Below are positions 34,188 to 46,169 of a stretch of DNA of 64,000 nt, piece by piece (position 1 is the first letter of the stretch; every line of letters starts with the position of its first letter). Both the position numbers and the translations under genes were made by a program. This DNA is from Cordia subcordata (lineage: Eukaryota > Streptophyta > Magnoliopsida > Boraginales > Cordiaceae), in assembly GCA_028554755.1 (NCBI GenBank), contig JAPTOF010000001.1:35917501-35981500 (forward strand). The letters run 5' to 3'. The notes beneath the pieces are model-generated. The model did not search any database and was not told where the DNA came from. It saw nothing but the letters and a program-made list of their open reading frames with translations.

Positions 34188-37100
34188 GCATTTTGGCGAT
34201 GGGACAGCTCAATCGTCCAAGTATAGTGATTTATGGTGTTACCATTAAGGTTAGACCTGCGAGCATCCATTCTTTGAGACATTTTTCCCCATGCATTTCT
34301 GTTTCCGTAAGCAACTTCTATAATTATCACTATAAGGGGTCTTGTAGAGGTAGATATAGCCATCTAGCAACAGGAATGTTGACAGAAGCATCTTGCAGGC
34401 TGTTCTGAATTATGCCATGGATGTAGTTATCTGCATCACACTGACAGTCTCTTTCATTGTTCACCTCTGCAGCCTGGTCATTTTCAAGGCCACGTATATG
34501 ACATAATATCTGCCTTCCAGGTATGCAGACTTTTAAACGAATGAAAAGATAATCTACTTTAAGTGATTTATTAGATAATCGAAAATAGAGGATTTTGAAT
34601 ACTATTCGAAAATAGAAGAAAGTAGAAATGGAAGCTGAGCAATGGAAGCAGAGCAGTTTCGAGTGAATGGATACTCTAAGATAGAGAGATAAAAACGGAG
34701 CACCTTCCAGTTGTGTTTTCTGTTATTTATTTCTCTGGGAGAGGTTCCTTGCCTTCTCCTTGCAAAGAGAGAAGAGGACTCATTTTGGAGCTTCATTTCT
34801 TTTCAAGACTTATAGATGGATGGATAAGTTTATAGTATAAAATTACTCTTTGTTTGCTGTGGTTTTTATGGTGTGACCGGCTAGCTAGGGAAAAGGAACT
34901 TTGACTAATCATAACTAAATACAGTTTCATTTGGACTTATGCTCAACACTGACATCTTCTTGGGTTAACAATTTAATGTGGAACATTGTTGGAGCAGTCA
35001 GCTCTGTTGTCTTTTGTGCAATTTGTACATAACCATCTTCTGGTGGTTGCCTGTGTGTTTCTCTTTGTGCTACGAAATTGTAACTAGTGTTTCTTTTCTG
35101 TTTTCTTCTCCTCTTCTCTCTGGAGGGGTTTTATGCATTGACTGAACATGCAACTATTTTGTAAATATGAAGAGGGGAAATGAGAAAGAGGCAAAGAATT
35201 GGATATACAAAGGATAAAGCAAGATTATTTCATTAATATCATACCATTCAGAATTTCTGTGCAAGGATGCAATCACTAGGAAACTCCTTTATCTGCAAGA
35301 AGCATGTGATTGAGTATTACGATAAGGTGCTGAATAGTATGTCAAAAGCTGTCCTATCATTTCTCTATTCAATCCCGGAATTTGCAGTGGAGCTGTAAGA
35401 GCTTCGCTGATCCTTTCTCTCTGTAATCCTGGAAATTTGCAGTGGAGCTGTCCTTAAGATACCATACTTCCTCTTGCTTCTCCTTTACAAGCTCAAACGT
35501 TTTTATTAGAGTTGAGCGGATATCAAATAATTTGAAATACATGTTCCAGATGGTAAGATCTAAAATTTGTGTATCAAGAAGATATATGATCATATTTTTA
35601 CAAATTTATGGTTATATTTCGGAGATATTGTTTATCTAACATTTATTTATATATCTATCAAATTTTGATCATTTACTTATTAATTTGGACAATTTCATAT
35701 GTTAACTAGTGAGTGATGATACTCTATGCAAAAGTAGTCATAAAGAACATAAGCTCACACTTTCTTTGATGTACGCTTTTCATGTATTTTTATTAAACAT
35801 GTGTAATCATATCATATATAGTTCCTTATGTCATTCTCATATATTATGTCAAATATTTTTAATGCAATTTTTGACAAAAAGTCATATTATATATGTATTT
35901 GTGATATAAGATATTTTTTCCCCTCCATGTGGCACTTGTTGTCTTTTTTCCCATTACATTATTGATCACAATGATAGTAACCAAGAGATTAAGGAAATAT
36001 TGAAAAGAAAAGATGATAATGGCTGAGCAAGACTGACCACTACTGGGAGGCTTTTGTTAATATATAGAAGAGAGGAGGCGCTATTAGAGACTATGGCAAA
36101 CCAGGGGGAGGTCAGTATAATTTTCCTTTGACAATTAGTTTTTTTGGGATGTTTAGGTATCACATAGGCCATCTCAGGCAAGCATAGTGCTGGAGAAGTA
36201 TTTTTGTTCTCAGTTTTACCTCTCATGTAGGATGACCTTCTGCCTGGATTGTTATATTTCACCTAAAGTTGGCTCATTGCAAACATTTTGTGATCTTGAA
36301 ACTAAAAATAGAAAAATCGAATAAGATTGTCCATGAGAGTTCTCCATTTCATTTTAGATTGTGTTTCCTGTGGCAGTTCTCTAGGTTGGCTATGAAATTC
36401 ATTGTTTCTTGCTAGTGCAATCTGTTGTAGGTCTATGGGGAGCATGTGAGTGGTTCAGTGAATGGTGACCAAAGGATGAATGTGGTTTGTAATGCATGCC
36501 CTGGAGTAGGGGCTTGTGGTGGAATGTATACAGGAAACGCGATGGCTACCGCTATCAAGAGTATGGGGATGTCTCTTCCTTACAGGTAGGAAACTATTGT
36601 AACAGGTTACCATGTGATCTTGTTATCTCGTAACATACACTACAATGTTCTTTATTTCATTGAAGCTCTTTGACACCTCCTGAAGATCCACTGAAGTTGG
36701 ATGAGTGCTGCGTTGCCAGAAAGTACATTCTAGACTTGATAAAAATGGACTTAAAACCACGAGATATCATCACTCAGAAATCACTACATAATGCAATGGT
36801 CATGGTCATGGCACTGGGTGGATCCACTAATGCTGTTCTACATTTAATTGCCATTGCAAGGTGAGTAATGCCATATAAGAATTAAGCTTGACAGCAAATT
36901 GTTGTATGGATAACTCATGCCTGAATCTTTACAGGTCAGTTGGTCTGGAACTAACACTTGATGACGTCCAAAAGGTTAGCGATGAGGTTCCGTTCTATGA
37001 TCAAATGTTAACTTTCTGCGTCGTTTTCTGTTCAATCATCAAACATTTTTAGGCGAAATAATCTATAGATAATAATGTAAATTGGGGCTACACCTGCAGT

Positions 37101-39060
37101 TATTCGCCACCTATTGGAACTTGGGTTTCTGGATGGGGATTGTATGACTGGTGTGCATAAATTTTCGTACAGTTCCCAATTGTAGCAGTAAGAGACATAT
37201 TATAGACTATATAAAGCTTCTGACTCTCTTGCATATTGTCTCAGTTACTGGGAAAACTTTGGCTGAAAATGCAAAATTATTCCCATCTTTAGCTGAAGGC
37301 CAGGTAGGCACCCCACTCCAAGGATCAAGCTTGACATACTATAGTGATAGGGTCCTCATTCATGGTTTATAGTGATTATGGTTTTGAAGGTACTTGCAAT
37401 CTTCTTCTTTGTTTGCAGCAAATTATAAGGCCATTGTCAAACCCCATCAAGGAGACAGGTCACATCCAGATATTATACGGAAATCTTGCACGTACCAGAG
37501 GGTTCTGTAGCAAAGATCGCTGGAAAAGAAGGGCTATACTACGCTCAGTATGTTTTTGTTTGATATGGTTAGATGTTGATTTATGTTGTTACCCTTCATG
37601 ATCATTCAGAATTTGCACAATGTGCTGAACCCTTACCCATCCTTGAAAATTTTTGTCTAGGTCCTACTCTTGTTTTTGAAGGGGAGGAATCTATGATTTC
37701 GGCCATCTCAGAAGACCCTTTAAGTTTTAAGGTCAGACTATTGTCTCCTCCTTTTATTTGCGTATCTTCTGTCTCAGCTGTCTAGACCACTTTAGCTAGT
37801 CAATAAAGTTAGTGAATTTCCTAGTGTATTCAGCCTTAAGTTGCAGAGTCCTACCCATTTGGATATCTTAACTTCTTCTTGGTGTGAGAGACAGGTCCCT
37901 GATCAAGAATTCTAGAGCTGTTGTTTCTGTTTAGTTTTGCAACTCTATGGAACTGTGATGTATTTACTTGATATCTGAAAATAGAGGTAGTCTTTTCTAA
38001 TTAAATTCTTGTTCCTTACCTTCCTTTTCCTTGTGATCTATTTGAAAATTTGGTTTTTGGATCAGTTTAATTTTGATAAAGTGGTTCATACATCCCGATG
38101 AAAGAAAGGGTTCAAATTGCTTTTCAACCTATCTTCTGCTTATCTATTTCGTACCTCGAGTTCATATTGATTTCCAGTTTTATCAATTAGCTGAGCTTTA
38201 TCAACAAGGAAATGGACTTAACACTTCTTTTGCTGGGCTAATATGAGGATTTTCTAAAGGAGCTTTTACACGAAAGAAAAGCTCAAAAAAGTTGTAAAAT
38301 TAATAGCTCCAAATTGAAGTTTTTTGAAAAAGACTTTTGAAAAATTACTTTTACATCATGTCAAAAATTATTTTTCTTCTCCTCTTCTAAAAAATTTTGA
38401 CCCCATAATTTTAATAGTCTAATATTACCTTTAAAAATAACTAAAAGCTTAGCTCCTAAAATATTAGGCCAAGCAGTGCACGACTTCTATTCAATATTAT
38501 TTTACGCAAAGCTATACTGCTACAAGCACAAAAACTCAACATTTGACATCTCATAGTTAAGCCAAACAACACTTGAATCTTTGCTAAATGAGAATGTGCG
38601 CCGTGGAGCTGACCTCGATCGGTTATGTTTGCTGTTTGGCTCAAAATTGATGAAATCTCATATTTTCCTTCAAAGAAACTAAATCTGTTGACTAAATGAG
38701 CACGTTCGCCATGTAGAAGTTTTAAATGCTTTCGCTATCTAAGTACGAATGAAAAATTTTCCAGGAAGTTGGTCCAATTGGTCTTATTGAAAATGGAGAT
38801 GTAATTACCATAGACATTCTGAAGCGGAGGATGGATGTTCACTTAACAGATGAGGAGTTGGAGGAGAGAAGAAAGAAATGGACTCCACCTACATACAAAG
38901 CTGACCGAGGGGTCCTGGACAAGGTATCTACAACTCTTGATGAACATGTATGAATCTGATGCTTCCATGAATAGCGTTTTGAATGATTGCCTTGTTTCTT
39001 GCCATCCAGTATATCAAGAATGTGCAATCAGCTTCAAAGGGATGCGTAACAGACGAATAG
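34188..39060 (+). pseudogene. Dihydroxy-acid dehydratase (DHAD) gene copy, 5'-truncated and decayed
   Basis: DHAD is the plastid Fe-S enzyme of branched-chain amino acid synthesis. Recognisable exons, with introns retained: about 34188-34249 (MGQLNRPSI), 34473-34520 (PGHFQGHVYDIISAFQ), 36431-36585 ([22 protein letters not shown]), 36666-36860 ([16 protein letters not shown]), 36935-about 36995, about 37081-37150 (TPAVIRHLLELGFLDGDC), 37245-37303, 37419-37548, 37661-37731 (VFEGEESMISAI), 38765-38923, 39010-39060 (KNVQSASKGCVTDE, then TAG). Defects: no transit peptide or N-terminal exons, so early cluster ligands are missing; exon 36935 loses its end; a 4-nt insertion at about 37491-37494 shifts the frame; the donor at 37548 lacks GT; the exon with the GGPGMPEM and GRFSGG motifs is absent between 37731 and 38765, where a MITE-like sequence lies (38240-38470). 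Intron retention means DNA-level duplication, not retroposition. Confidence 0.88.
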
Positions 39061-39712
39061 AAGTGTTACATTTTAGCATGAAGGTGTAGAGTAAAATACT
39101 CAGAAGCAGACTTACCATTCGGGTTAAGCTTTCTGCAGCTCATTAGGCTTTTGGTAGAGTTTCTTTTCAACTCTCCCAACACCAAAATAGCTTTCGTGTG
39201 AAGTTATCTATGTTGTGCTAGTTTACTTGTTTGGGGCGCTTTGTTTGTTATGCTTATATTATTCGCCTTCATTCAGTGTGGGAATCTTCCTTACTGCACA
39301 ATCAGTAGATTGAGACGTATATTGTGTCGGGGATGTCCGAATCTTCCGTGTAAGGGGAAGTAAAACTGAGATTTTGTATTATGGATCTGTAAAGTGTAAT
39401 CATCTTTAATTCTTGGACTAATATGTAAGGTGTTGTTTGTTTGTATGAGAAGTTCGGTATAAGTTTTGAACTTTGATTTTCTTCAAAGTTATAACGTTAT
39501 GAGAGAGATTTAATAGTAGTGAGCTATTTATGTGGCTAGGATTGATAATTCACTACTATTTAATCTCCCTCGTATCATTATTTTCTTATGAAAACATTTA
39601 CATTGAGGAGTTTCGCTTGATCTTTCTAGCAAAAACTGAATTTTTTAGAGATGTGAATATTTTTTTTTATTATTATTTATTTTTTTTAGACCCAACTCCC
39701 ATGCGATTGAAC

Positions 39713-39757
39713 TCAAGACCTCATGCTTGGAGAAGAAAATCTCAACCATTTGAATTA
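39713..39757 (-). repeat. tRNA-like A-box/B-box module
   Basis: Minus strand: TAATTCAAATGG followed 43 nt on by GAGTTCAATCGC, with the same CAAGCATGAGGTC linker as 31889-31943. Confidence 0.35.
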
Positions 39758-40040
39758 TCCTTTAATCCCTATTAGAGATGTGAATATTATTTACTACTGG
39801 CAGAAAGCCTTGCTGCATCTATTGGTCTTCACCCTTCACGGCTTGACAGGTTATTTTGATTCTTCCCCCCCCCCCCCCGGTTGTCATAGGTTATCTTTTG
39901 ATTTTGCTTATCTTTACCCAACTCTAAAGCTTAAAAAAAATCTCAGCATCAAAATAGACCTTTTCAGGGTATATGGGAGGCTTTTGAGTAAGTTTTGGTT
40001 TTTGTTCTCCTTTGATGTCAGTAACGATAAATTTGTCATT

Positions 40041-40140
40041 TTTTCTTTTGGTCAAAAAAACAAATTTCATTAAGATAACCGGGAGATACGTAATTGGATC
40101 AAATAAACTTAGCCCAACAAGTACATTAACAAAACATCAA
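40041..40140 (-). mobile_element. 3' tail of a LINE-like element
   Basis: Read on the minus strand the segment ends ...TTAATGAAATTTGTTTTTTTGACC and then AAAAG, like the 3' ends of plant L1-type LINEs (TGACC/CGACC before an A-rich tail). No ORF2 domain could be recognised. Similar tails are at 43315 and 59455. Confidence 0.35.
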
Positions 40141-40520
40141 TGACCAAATGCATGACCTGCATTAGAAAAGGATTATCAGTAATCACCGATCACGCATATT
40201 TATTATATGCGTCTTGAAGCTCAATTCAAGTAAGATAACCCATGTTATCTCGTTACAAAATATGACAGACATCGTCAAAGAACCTCCAAAACAACCATTA
40301 AAATGGCAAAACCACAAACTTCAACAAAAGGGTGAGAGAAATGTTTACCAACGATAATACCGATAGTTTAGTCTATTTAGACAAATTGCCAACCACATCC
40401 ATCCCCAAAATCCAAAGCTAGCAACAGATATCTTTTTTGGCAAAAGACACCACTAACTATTGTGAAAGTAAACCAACAGGTGAAAACAAATAGTCAAGGA
40501 TGTAAAAACGATGTTGAGGA

Positions 40521-41514
40521 AACCAAGTTGGGAAAAAATGGTTTAGCAGTTGCGGACCCTTATTAAAAAAAAAGCCAAGGCATTAGAACACAAGGTCCCT
40601 TATCTGAGTATACAATTACCCCGCGTATAAGAATAAGACATGGGTATTAAAACGGCCTAAAAGCATGAGACAAACAAATAACAGAAAATAAAACAATAAA
40701 GATAAAGAAGAAAATTAGAGAAATCGAATCAACAAAAGCAAAAGATGGTAGAGCCATTGGCCAAAGACTGAGGCTTGGTTTCACTGTGGAGCTTTTGGTG
40801 AGCTGTAGAGAGAGGGAGTGTGGGTTTGGAAACTCTTATAAAATTGTCATTGTGTGATATTAAAATGAGTAAAATACATTAGACTCCTTCATGGTTTATT
40901 AAAAGTGTATCGAACTCTCCTATGGTCTAAAAAGTCTCGCATAATCTCTTTATGGTTCATCTAAAAAGTCTCGCATAATCCCCTTATGGTCCATCAAAGG
41001 TGCATCCGACAATCTTTCTCACTTTTACAAATAAAACCAAGTTGGGAAAAAATGGTTTAGCAGTTGCAGACCCTTATTAAAAAAAAGCCAAGACATTAGA
41101 ATACAAGGTTCCTTATCTGAGTATACAATAATCCCACGTATAAGAATAAGATATGGGTATTAAAACGGCCTAAAAGCATGAGACAAACAAAAGAGAGAAA
41201 AAAAGACAATAAAGATAAAGAAGAAAACTAGAGAAATCGAATCAACAAAAGCAAAAGATGGTAGAGCCACTGGCCAAAGACTGAGTCTTGGTTTCACTGT
41301 GAAGCTTTTGGTGAGCTGTAGAGAGAGGGAGTGTGGGTTTGGAAACTCTAATAAAATTGTCATTGTGTGATATTAAAATGGGTAAAATACGTCATACTCC
41401 CTTGTGGTTAATTAAAAGTGTATCGAACCCTCCTGTGATCTAAAAAGTCTTGCATAATTCCCTTATGATCCATCAAAGGTGCATCGGACAATCCTTCTCT
41501 CTTTTACAAAATAA
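40521..41514. repeat. 514-bp tandem duplication
   Basis: 40521-41034 and 41035-41514 are direct repeats of high identity starting AACCAAGTTGGGAAAAAATG. The first unit has an extra internal repeat of CTAAAAAGTCTCGCATAATC. The second unit runs into the left end of the Mutator-like element, so each unit includes about 130 bp of that terminal inverted repeat. Confidence 0.9.
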
Positions 41515-41526
41515 ATACTGCTAAAA

Positions 41527-41582
41527 GGAATTGAACCCTCAATCGCAAATTAAAATAACAAACATTCTAACCAACTAAGCTA
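41527..41582 (-). repeat. tRNA-like module in the left arm of the Mutator-like element
   Basis: Minus strand: TAGCTTAGTTGGTTAG, then GGTTCAATTCC about 45 nt from the A-box start, the best A/B pair in the window. The inverted partner is at 42430-42485. Confidence 0.5.
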
Positions 41583-42429
41583 TAAACAATTTATGTTTTA
41601 ATTTGTTAACATAAAATAAATATCTCATATATTATTTCGAATCACTACTAATTGCGCTATTCTAAAAACTAATTTAGTATTTTCTAAATATATACCTTTT
41701 TTCATTTATTTCTCATCTCAGATTAATTTTATATGTCTTCTTTCTTGATTTAAACTACTTATGCTCTGAATTCAAAATCTACGTCACTTTTGTGGTGCTA
41801 GTAAAGTCAAAATTAGTAATATCAAAAAACTTGTCATTTCAAAAAAGTGAAATGAGATAATGACTTTAGAAATGACAAAATATTAGAAAGTGTTTGATAA
41901 TATTTCTGTGTAGAATTTCTGATTAAAAGAGTATTCCAAGTCTTTACTCTTAAGATATCTCGTGTAAATTTTAACCATATCAATTTCAAGCTTTCGATGC
42001 AATATTTCTCTAGAATTTCGCATAAGTTTCAATGAACATCTGCGAAACATAATTTCATGAAAAAAATAGTTTGACGTTAATTGTTGAAGAGTGACAAATA
42101 TATAATCTGAGAAATTTTTTATTTTTATTCAACAAGATATGATCAACTCATTTCATAGCAGAAGCTCTTGCACAATTGCACAAAACCCTCTTTTTTTAAA
42201 AAATGAACCCCCACCTCCAACCAACTAGACTATAAACAATTTATATTCTAATTTTATTAAAATAAAATAAATATGTTATATATATGAGGAAAAGGAGCAG
42301 CAACTATAATGATCCTCCTTATTTATTTGATTTTTAGTCATCAGATATGGGAAAAGTGAAGTCAAAGACAATCTACCATTTGTTATTTTAACTTATTTAA
42401 TGTTAGTAAATTACAACATGAATAGTTAA

Positions 42430-42485
42430 TAGTCTAATTGGTTAAAATGTTTGTTATTTTAATTTGAAGTTGCATGTTCAAATCC
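42430..42485 (+). repeat. tRNA-like module in the right arm of the Mutator-like element
   Basis: Plus strand: TAGTCTAATTGGTTAAAATG followed by TGTTCAAATCC at 42475, mirroring 41527-41582. The module is therefore part of the long inverted repeat. Confidence 0.45.
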
Positions 42486-42510
42486 TTTTAGCAATTTTTT
42501 TTTTAAATAA

Positions 42511-42720
42511 AGAAGGGTAATTTGGGTAATTTAGAACCAAAAAAATTAATTTAGAGAGAAGGATAATTTGAGTAATTTAGAACAAAAAAATTAATTTAGA
42601 TATAAAAAAGAAAGGTAATTTGGGTAGTTTAGAACCAAAAAATATTAATTTAGAGAGAAGGGTGAGAAGGGTAATTTGGGTAGTTTAGAACCAAAAAAAA
42701 TTAATTTAGATATAAAAAAG
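42511..42720. repeat. Minisatellite, ~45-58 bp units
   Basis: Four imperfect units of AAGGGTAATTTGGGTA(A/G)TTTAG, each followed by an A-rich and TTAATTTAG stretch, inside the Mutator-like element. Confidence 0.85.
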
Positions 42721-43314
42721 TTTTATGGTTAAAGATGGACATTTTAATGGTAGGGGGTCCAATACACCTTTGATGATAGAGCATAGGGGGATTATGCACA
42801 ACTTTTTAGACTACAGAGAGGTCTAATGTACTTTTGATGAACCACAAAGGGGTTTGATGTATTATACCCTATTAAAATCTCATGGGTTAAAATAGCAAAA
42901 ACACTCTTTTGGAGAAATACAAAGTGAAATTACACAAAACTAACTTAAAATAAGTCTAAATCTTTTCCTAACCTATTCTTAGAATAAATTTTATTAGTGA
43001 ACTGAGTTGGCTTGATTCTCTTGTGGTGTAATCACTCTATCCCCGTTTATAGAGACAACCAAAACTAAAGAAAACGAAAATTACTTGGCACATAAAGCAA
43101 GAAAAGACGAAAATTTTCCATGACAAGCGAATGCGTATTTAGTTTTGGAAGTTACAATTTTATTGATCTCATAAAATAGTCTGAAATACTTTTATACCAT
43201 TAATTTATAATCTTTTCAATTTTATGGCTTCATGGATTGATTGTAGAAATTATTTGATTTCTACTTATAGAATATCTTAAATTCATCCATATTACAACAT
43301 AGAGAAAAGTTAAT

Positions 43315-43500
43315 TTTTTTTTTGGTCGGCAAGTGAAGCAATTTATTCCATTAAAACATTTATATGGGCATTACATCAAGAGCGAAAAATGCCCCAAGCT
43401 ATGCATAAAAAGGAAATTTCACTCATATCTTTTATAATTACTATGGGTACCAAACAATTGCTAAATATTCACAAAAAAAATCTCAAAAACTTGCTCCTAC
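43315..43500 (-). mobile_element. 3' tail of a LINE-like element
   Basis: Minus strand ends ...GGAATAAATTGCTTCACTTGCC then GACC and an A run, typical of plant LINE 3' ends. 5'-truncated, no coding part seen. Confidence 0.4.
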
Positions 43501-43688
43501 AAAGACGGTTAATTAATGTAAGATAGAAATTAGACGGGCCTTGAGAGGAGAAAAGAGACCGTAACCCAGTTTAGAGACTAAGTACATTTTCCCAGAGTTG
43601 AACTTTTGCTGCCCTAAATATCAGATAAAATTGTTGCAATTTTAATTAATAACTTATTATATTATATATTAAAATTTGGGATGGTTGT

Positions 43689-43757
43689 GGCCCAAATGAG
43701 GACATCAAGCCCAAAGTATGCTGTTTGGGTTGGGCTCCTCAGATTAATTTAAGCCCA
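43689..43757. promoter_or_regulatory. Cluster of four site-II (TGGGCY) motifs
   Basis: TGGGCC/TGGGCT or complements at 43689-43694, 43708-43713, 43731-43736 and 43752-43757, just before the presumed 5' UTR of the RING gene. Such clusters bind TCP factors and are frequent in broadly expressed plant genes. Confidence 0.45.
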
Positions 43758-43759
43758 AC

Positions 43760-46169
43760 AAATCACATTCAGGTTCACAGCAACCTTTTCGTCACGCGCC
43801 CAATCACTGCGTGCACTTCACCGCACCTCAAATACATCATCAATTCATTCATGACCCAGCAACTCTTTTCGAACATTTACATCATCTTCATCTCTCAGAT
43901 TACTCAAAAATTAAGAAAATCCATCAAAGGTTTGATTTTTTTTTTTCCAAATCTTCTTTTATTTTTCATTTCTGTTTTTTTTTTCACTATTAGTTTTGTT
44001 TATTTGATCTTTTTTCTTAAATATTCATCAGGATTAAATTTAAGTGCTTGCTGCTTAATTAGACCAATAATATACAACTGGTTGTGTTTGTTTTTATTTT
44101 TAAATCATGTTTCATTTATTTAATTTATGAAAAGGTTTTTCCTTTACGCAAATTTTCTCTTTTTTCTTTTGTTGTATGATTATTTATATTAGTTTCAGCT
44201 TGTCGATTCTTTTATAAGGATTATTGAAGAATTTTCTGTTTTATATCTAAAAGGTTAGTTTAGTTATCTTTAAATTATTTCTTTTTTCAAGAAAGTTGTT
44301 GTACTGCTTAAATTTATTAGAAGGTGGAATCTTTAAGCAATTTTTGTCTTATTTTTGTATTATTTAATTATTTGTTGTCTTATATTCATGTTTGTACATT
44401 GATTTTTGCCAATTGGGTTAGGTATATGCATTTGGTTTCTGAAAACCCTGAAAAATAATCCAGTCTTACTATTTGCATTTCATAGCACCAAAAATGTGTA
44501 ATCTATTTTCTCATTTTTTATGTTATAATAGTTCTGATTTTCATACTTTTTACTAGTTTAATCTGAATCCAATCGGCTTCTTGTTGCTGTGTGCAATTAT
44601 TTGCTTCATTTGACTGTGAGAATGTGATAGAGCTTTGATCTTTTCTAAGATATTGATGTGCAAAAATCCTGAAGTAGTCAAAACCATATAGAAAATGTTG
44701 AGTAATAGTCTTGGTTTGGTCACTGCATAATTCTCTGCTGATTGAATACATACATTTGTAACCTTTTATTGCAATGGTGTAGGCTGGATGGCTTTCTGCC
44801 AAGGATGACATGCCCTTCTGAAGTTTTGAATTATGTGTTATCGTAGAACTGTATGCTCAATAAATATCCTCGGTATGCTTGCTTTAACTGAATTCTTTGA
44901 TGTTATTCCATTCTATCATCATCTAGCTTATGGGTTAAGGAATATGTTCACTCTATATAAACAGGGTCTATAATTATTCAAAGAAGTGTTCATAAGAATC
45001 TGCATCTTGTGAGCTGTTTTGTATTTGGTAAAGATTTGTGAAAGAATGTTGTGCGCTATTGTGTATGGTAAAATTAGCTAAAAGTGATAGGTTCTGTAAG
45101 GTAAAATTGATAAGAGAAGGATTCAGGAGCTGTCAGGAAAAGCACTTTTTGGTAAGCAGTTTTACATAGGTTTTTCAGCAAGCTAGTGGCACTCGCTTAT
45201 AGGCAAAGGGAAACACCATCGATTATTTATATACTAGTTTAATTGGGGATTTCTCCCTGAAAATTTATAGTGACATATTGAATGTAGAAATATTGGGTGT
45301 GACTGCAAGAAGAAAGTTACAAACATCACTGCAAATCTAATGTGAACCTGCTCCAGCCCACAGGTAGCTTTCATCTAATTCAGGCTGAACCAAAAGTGGC
45401 CTAGCAATGGTTGTTTGAAGCTGCCAGCTTCAAGAAAGCCGGGTTGCAGAGCTCTGAGCCGACCTTTAAATTGCTTAACCTTCTTTCGCACTCTTTTTAT
45501 TTTATTGCAGCCCCTGCCTGCCATTCTGTTTTTCCTTTGACTTACAAGTGTCCAGTTGTTTTGTCAATTATCATAGTCGCATGGCAAGTGCTTATTGTAA
45601 AAGAAATTTTCTTCCATATTCTATTTCTCTTTTGTTCTAACCTTCATCATTAGAAACTCAATGGATCTTGCAATGCAAATAAATAGTGAAATCTTGGCCA
45701 ACCATATAGTGAGAAAGGGCCCGAGCGTGTGAGTTATTTAAATGAGTCTCCTAGATGCTTGATTGGTGCCTCGGTCACATTGGATGTGCTTAAAGCTGGG
45801 TAGTTCAAAGGTGTTTTTGTTTATTGGTGGTGGATTTAATTCTTTTCTTTCATTGTTATGTGGATCGAGTAACTTTCCTCATTGGGATTACTCACATTCT
45901 TAGAGGTCTACTTGCTGCAAATTGTGCTAGGAGATACAGTTCCACAATGATACCTCTATGTTCCCTTTGGATTTTTGTCCGTCCTAATTGATAGTCATTT
46001 GTGATCTTTTATTTATCTGCTTTTCTTGTTTTTGATGAAGGTAAATTTAAGAATTCGGGTAACCATATTCTCCCTGCGGTTTGGATAATTTAAGTCTGAA
46101 ATTTATAATGTCATTACTCAAGCTAGATGTGAATTGTGTAAATTGGTAAATTTGTACCATGTGCAGATT
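43760..46169 (+). other. 5' UTR exon and long first intron of the RING gene
   Basis: 43760-43929 is pyrimidine-rich and ends at a GT donor; 43930-46166 is a probable intron of about 2.2 kb ending TTGTACCATGTGCAG. Long leader introns in plants often enhance expression. The transcript start is not determined. Confidence 0.5.

Larger units (their letters stand above)
41380..42869. mobile_element. Non-autonomous Mutator-like element with 9-bp target duplication
   Basis: TATTAAAAT flanks both ends (41371-41379 and 42870-42878). Left end GGGTAAAATACGTCATACTCCC; right end reversed GGGTATAATACATCAAACCCC. Inverted similarity extends for more than 100 bp (CTAAAAAGT(C/T)(T/G)(T/G)GCATAAT, CATCAAAGGTG) and resumes deeper in the arms. 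A 9 bp duplication is the Mutator hallmark. 1,490 bp, no transposase. Confidence 0.85.
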
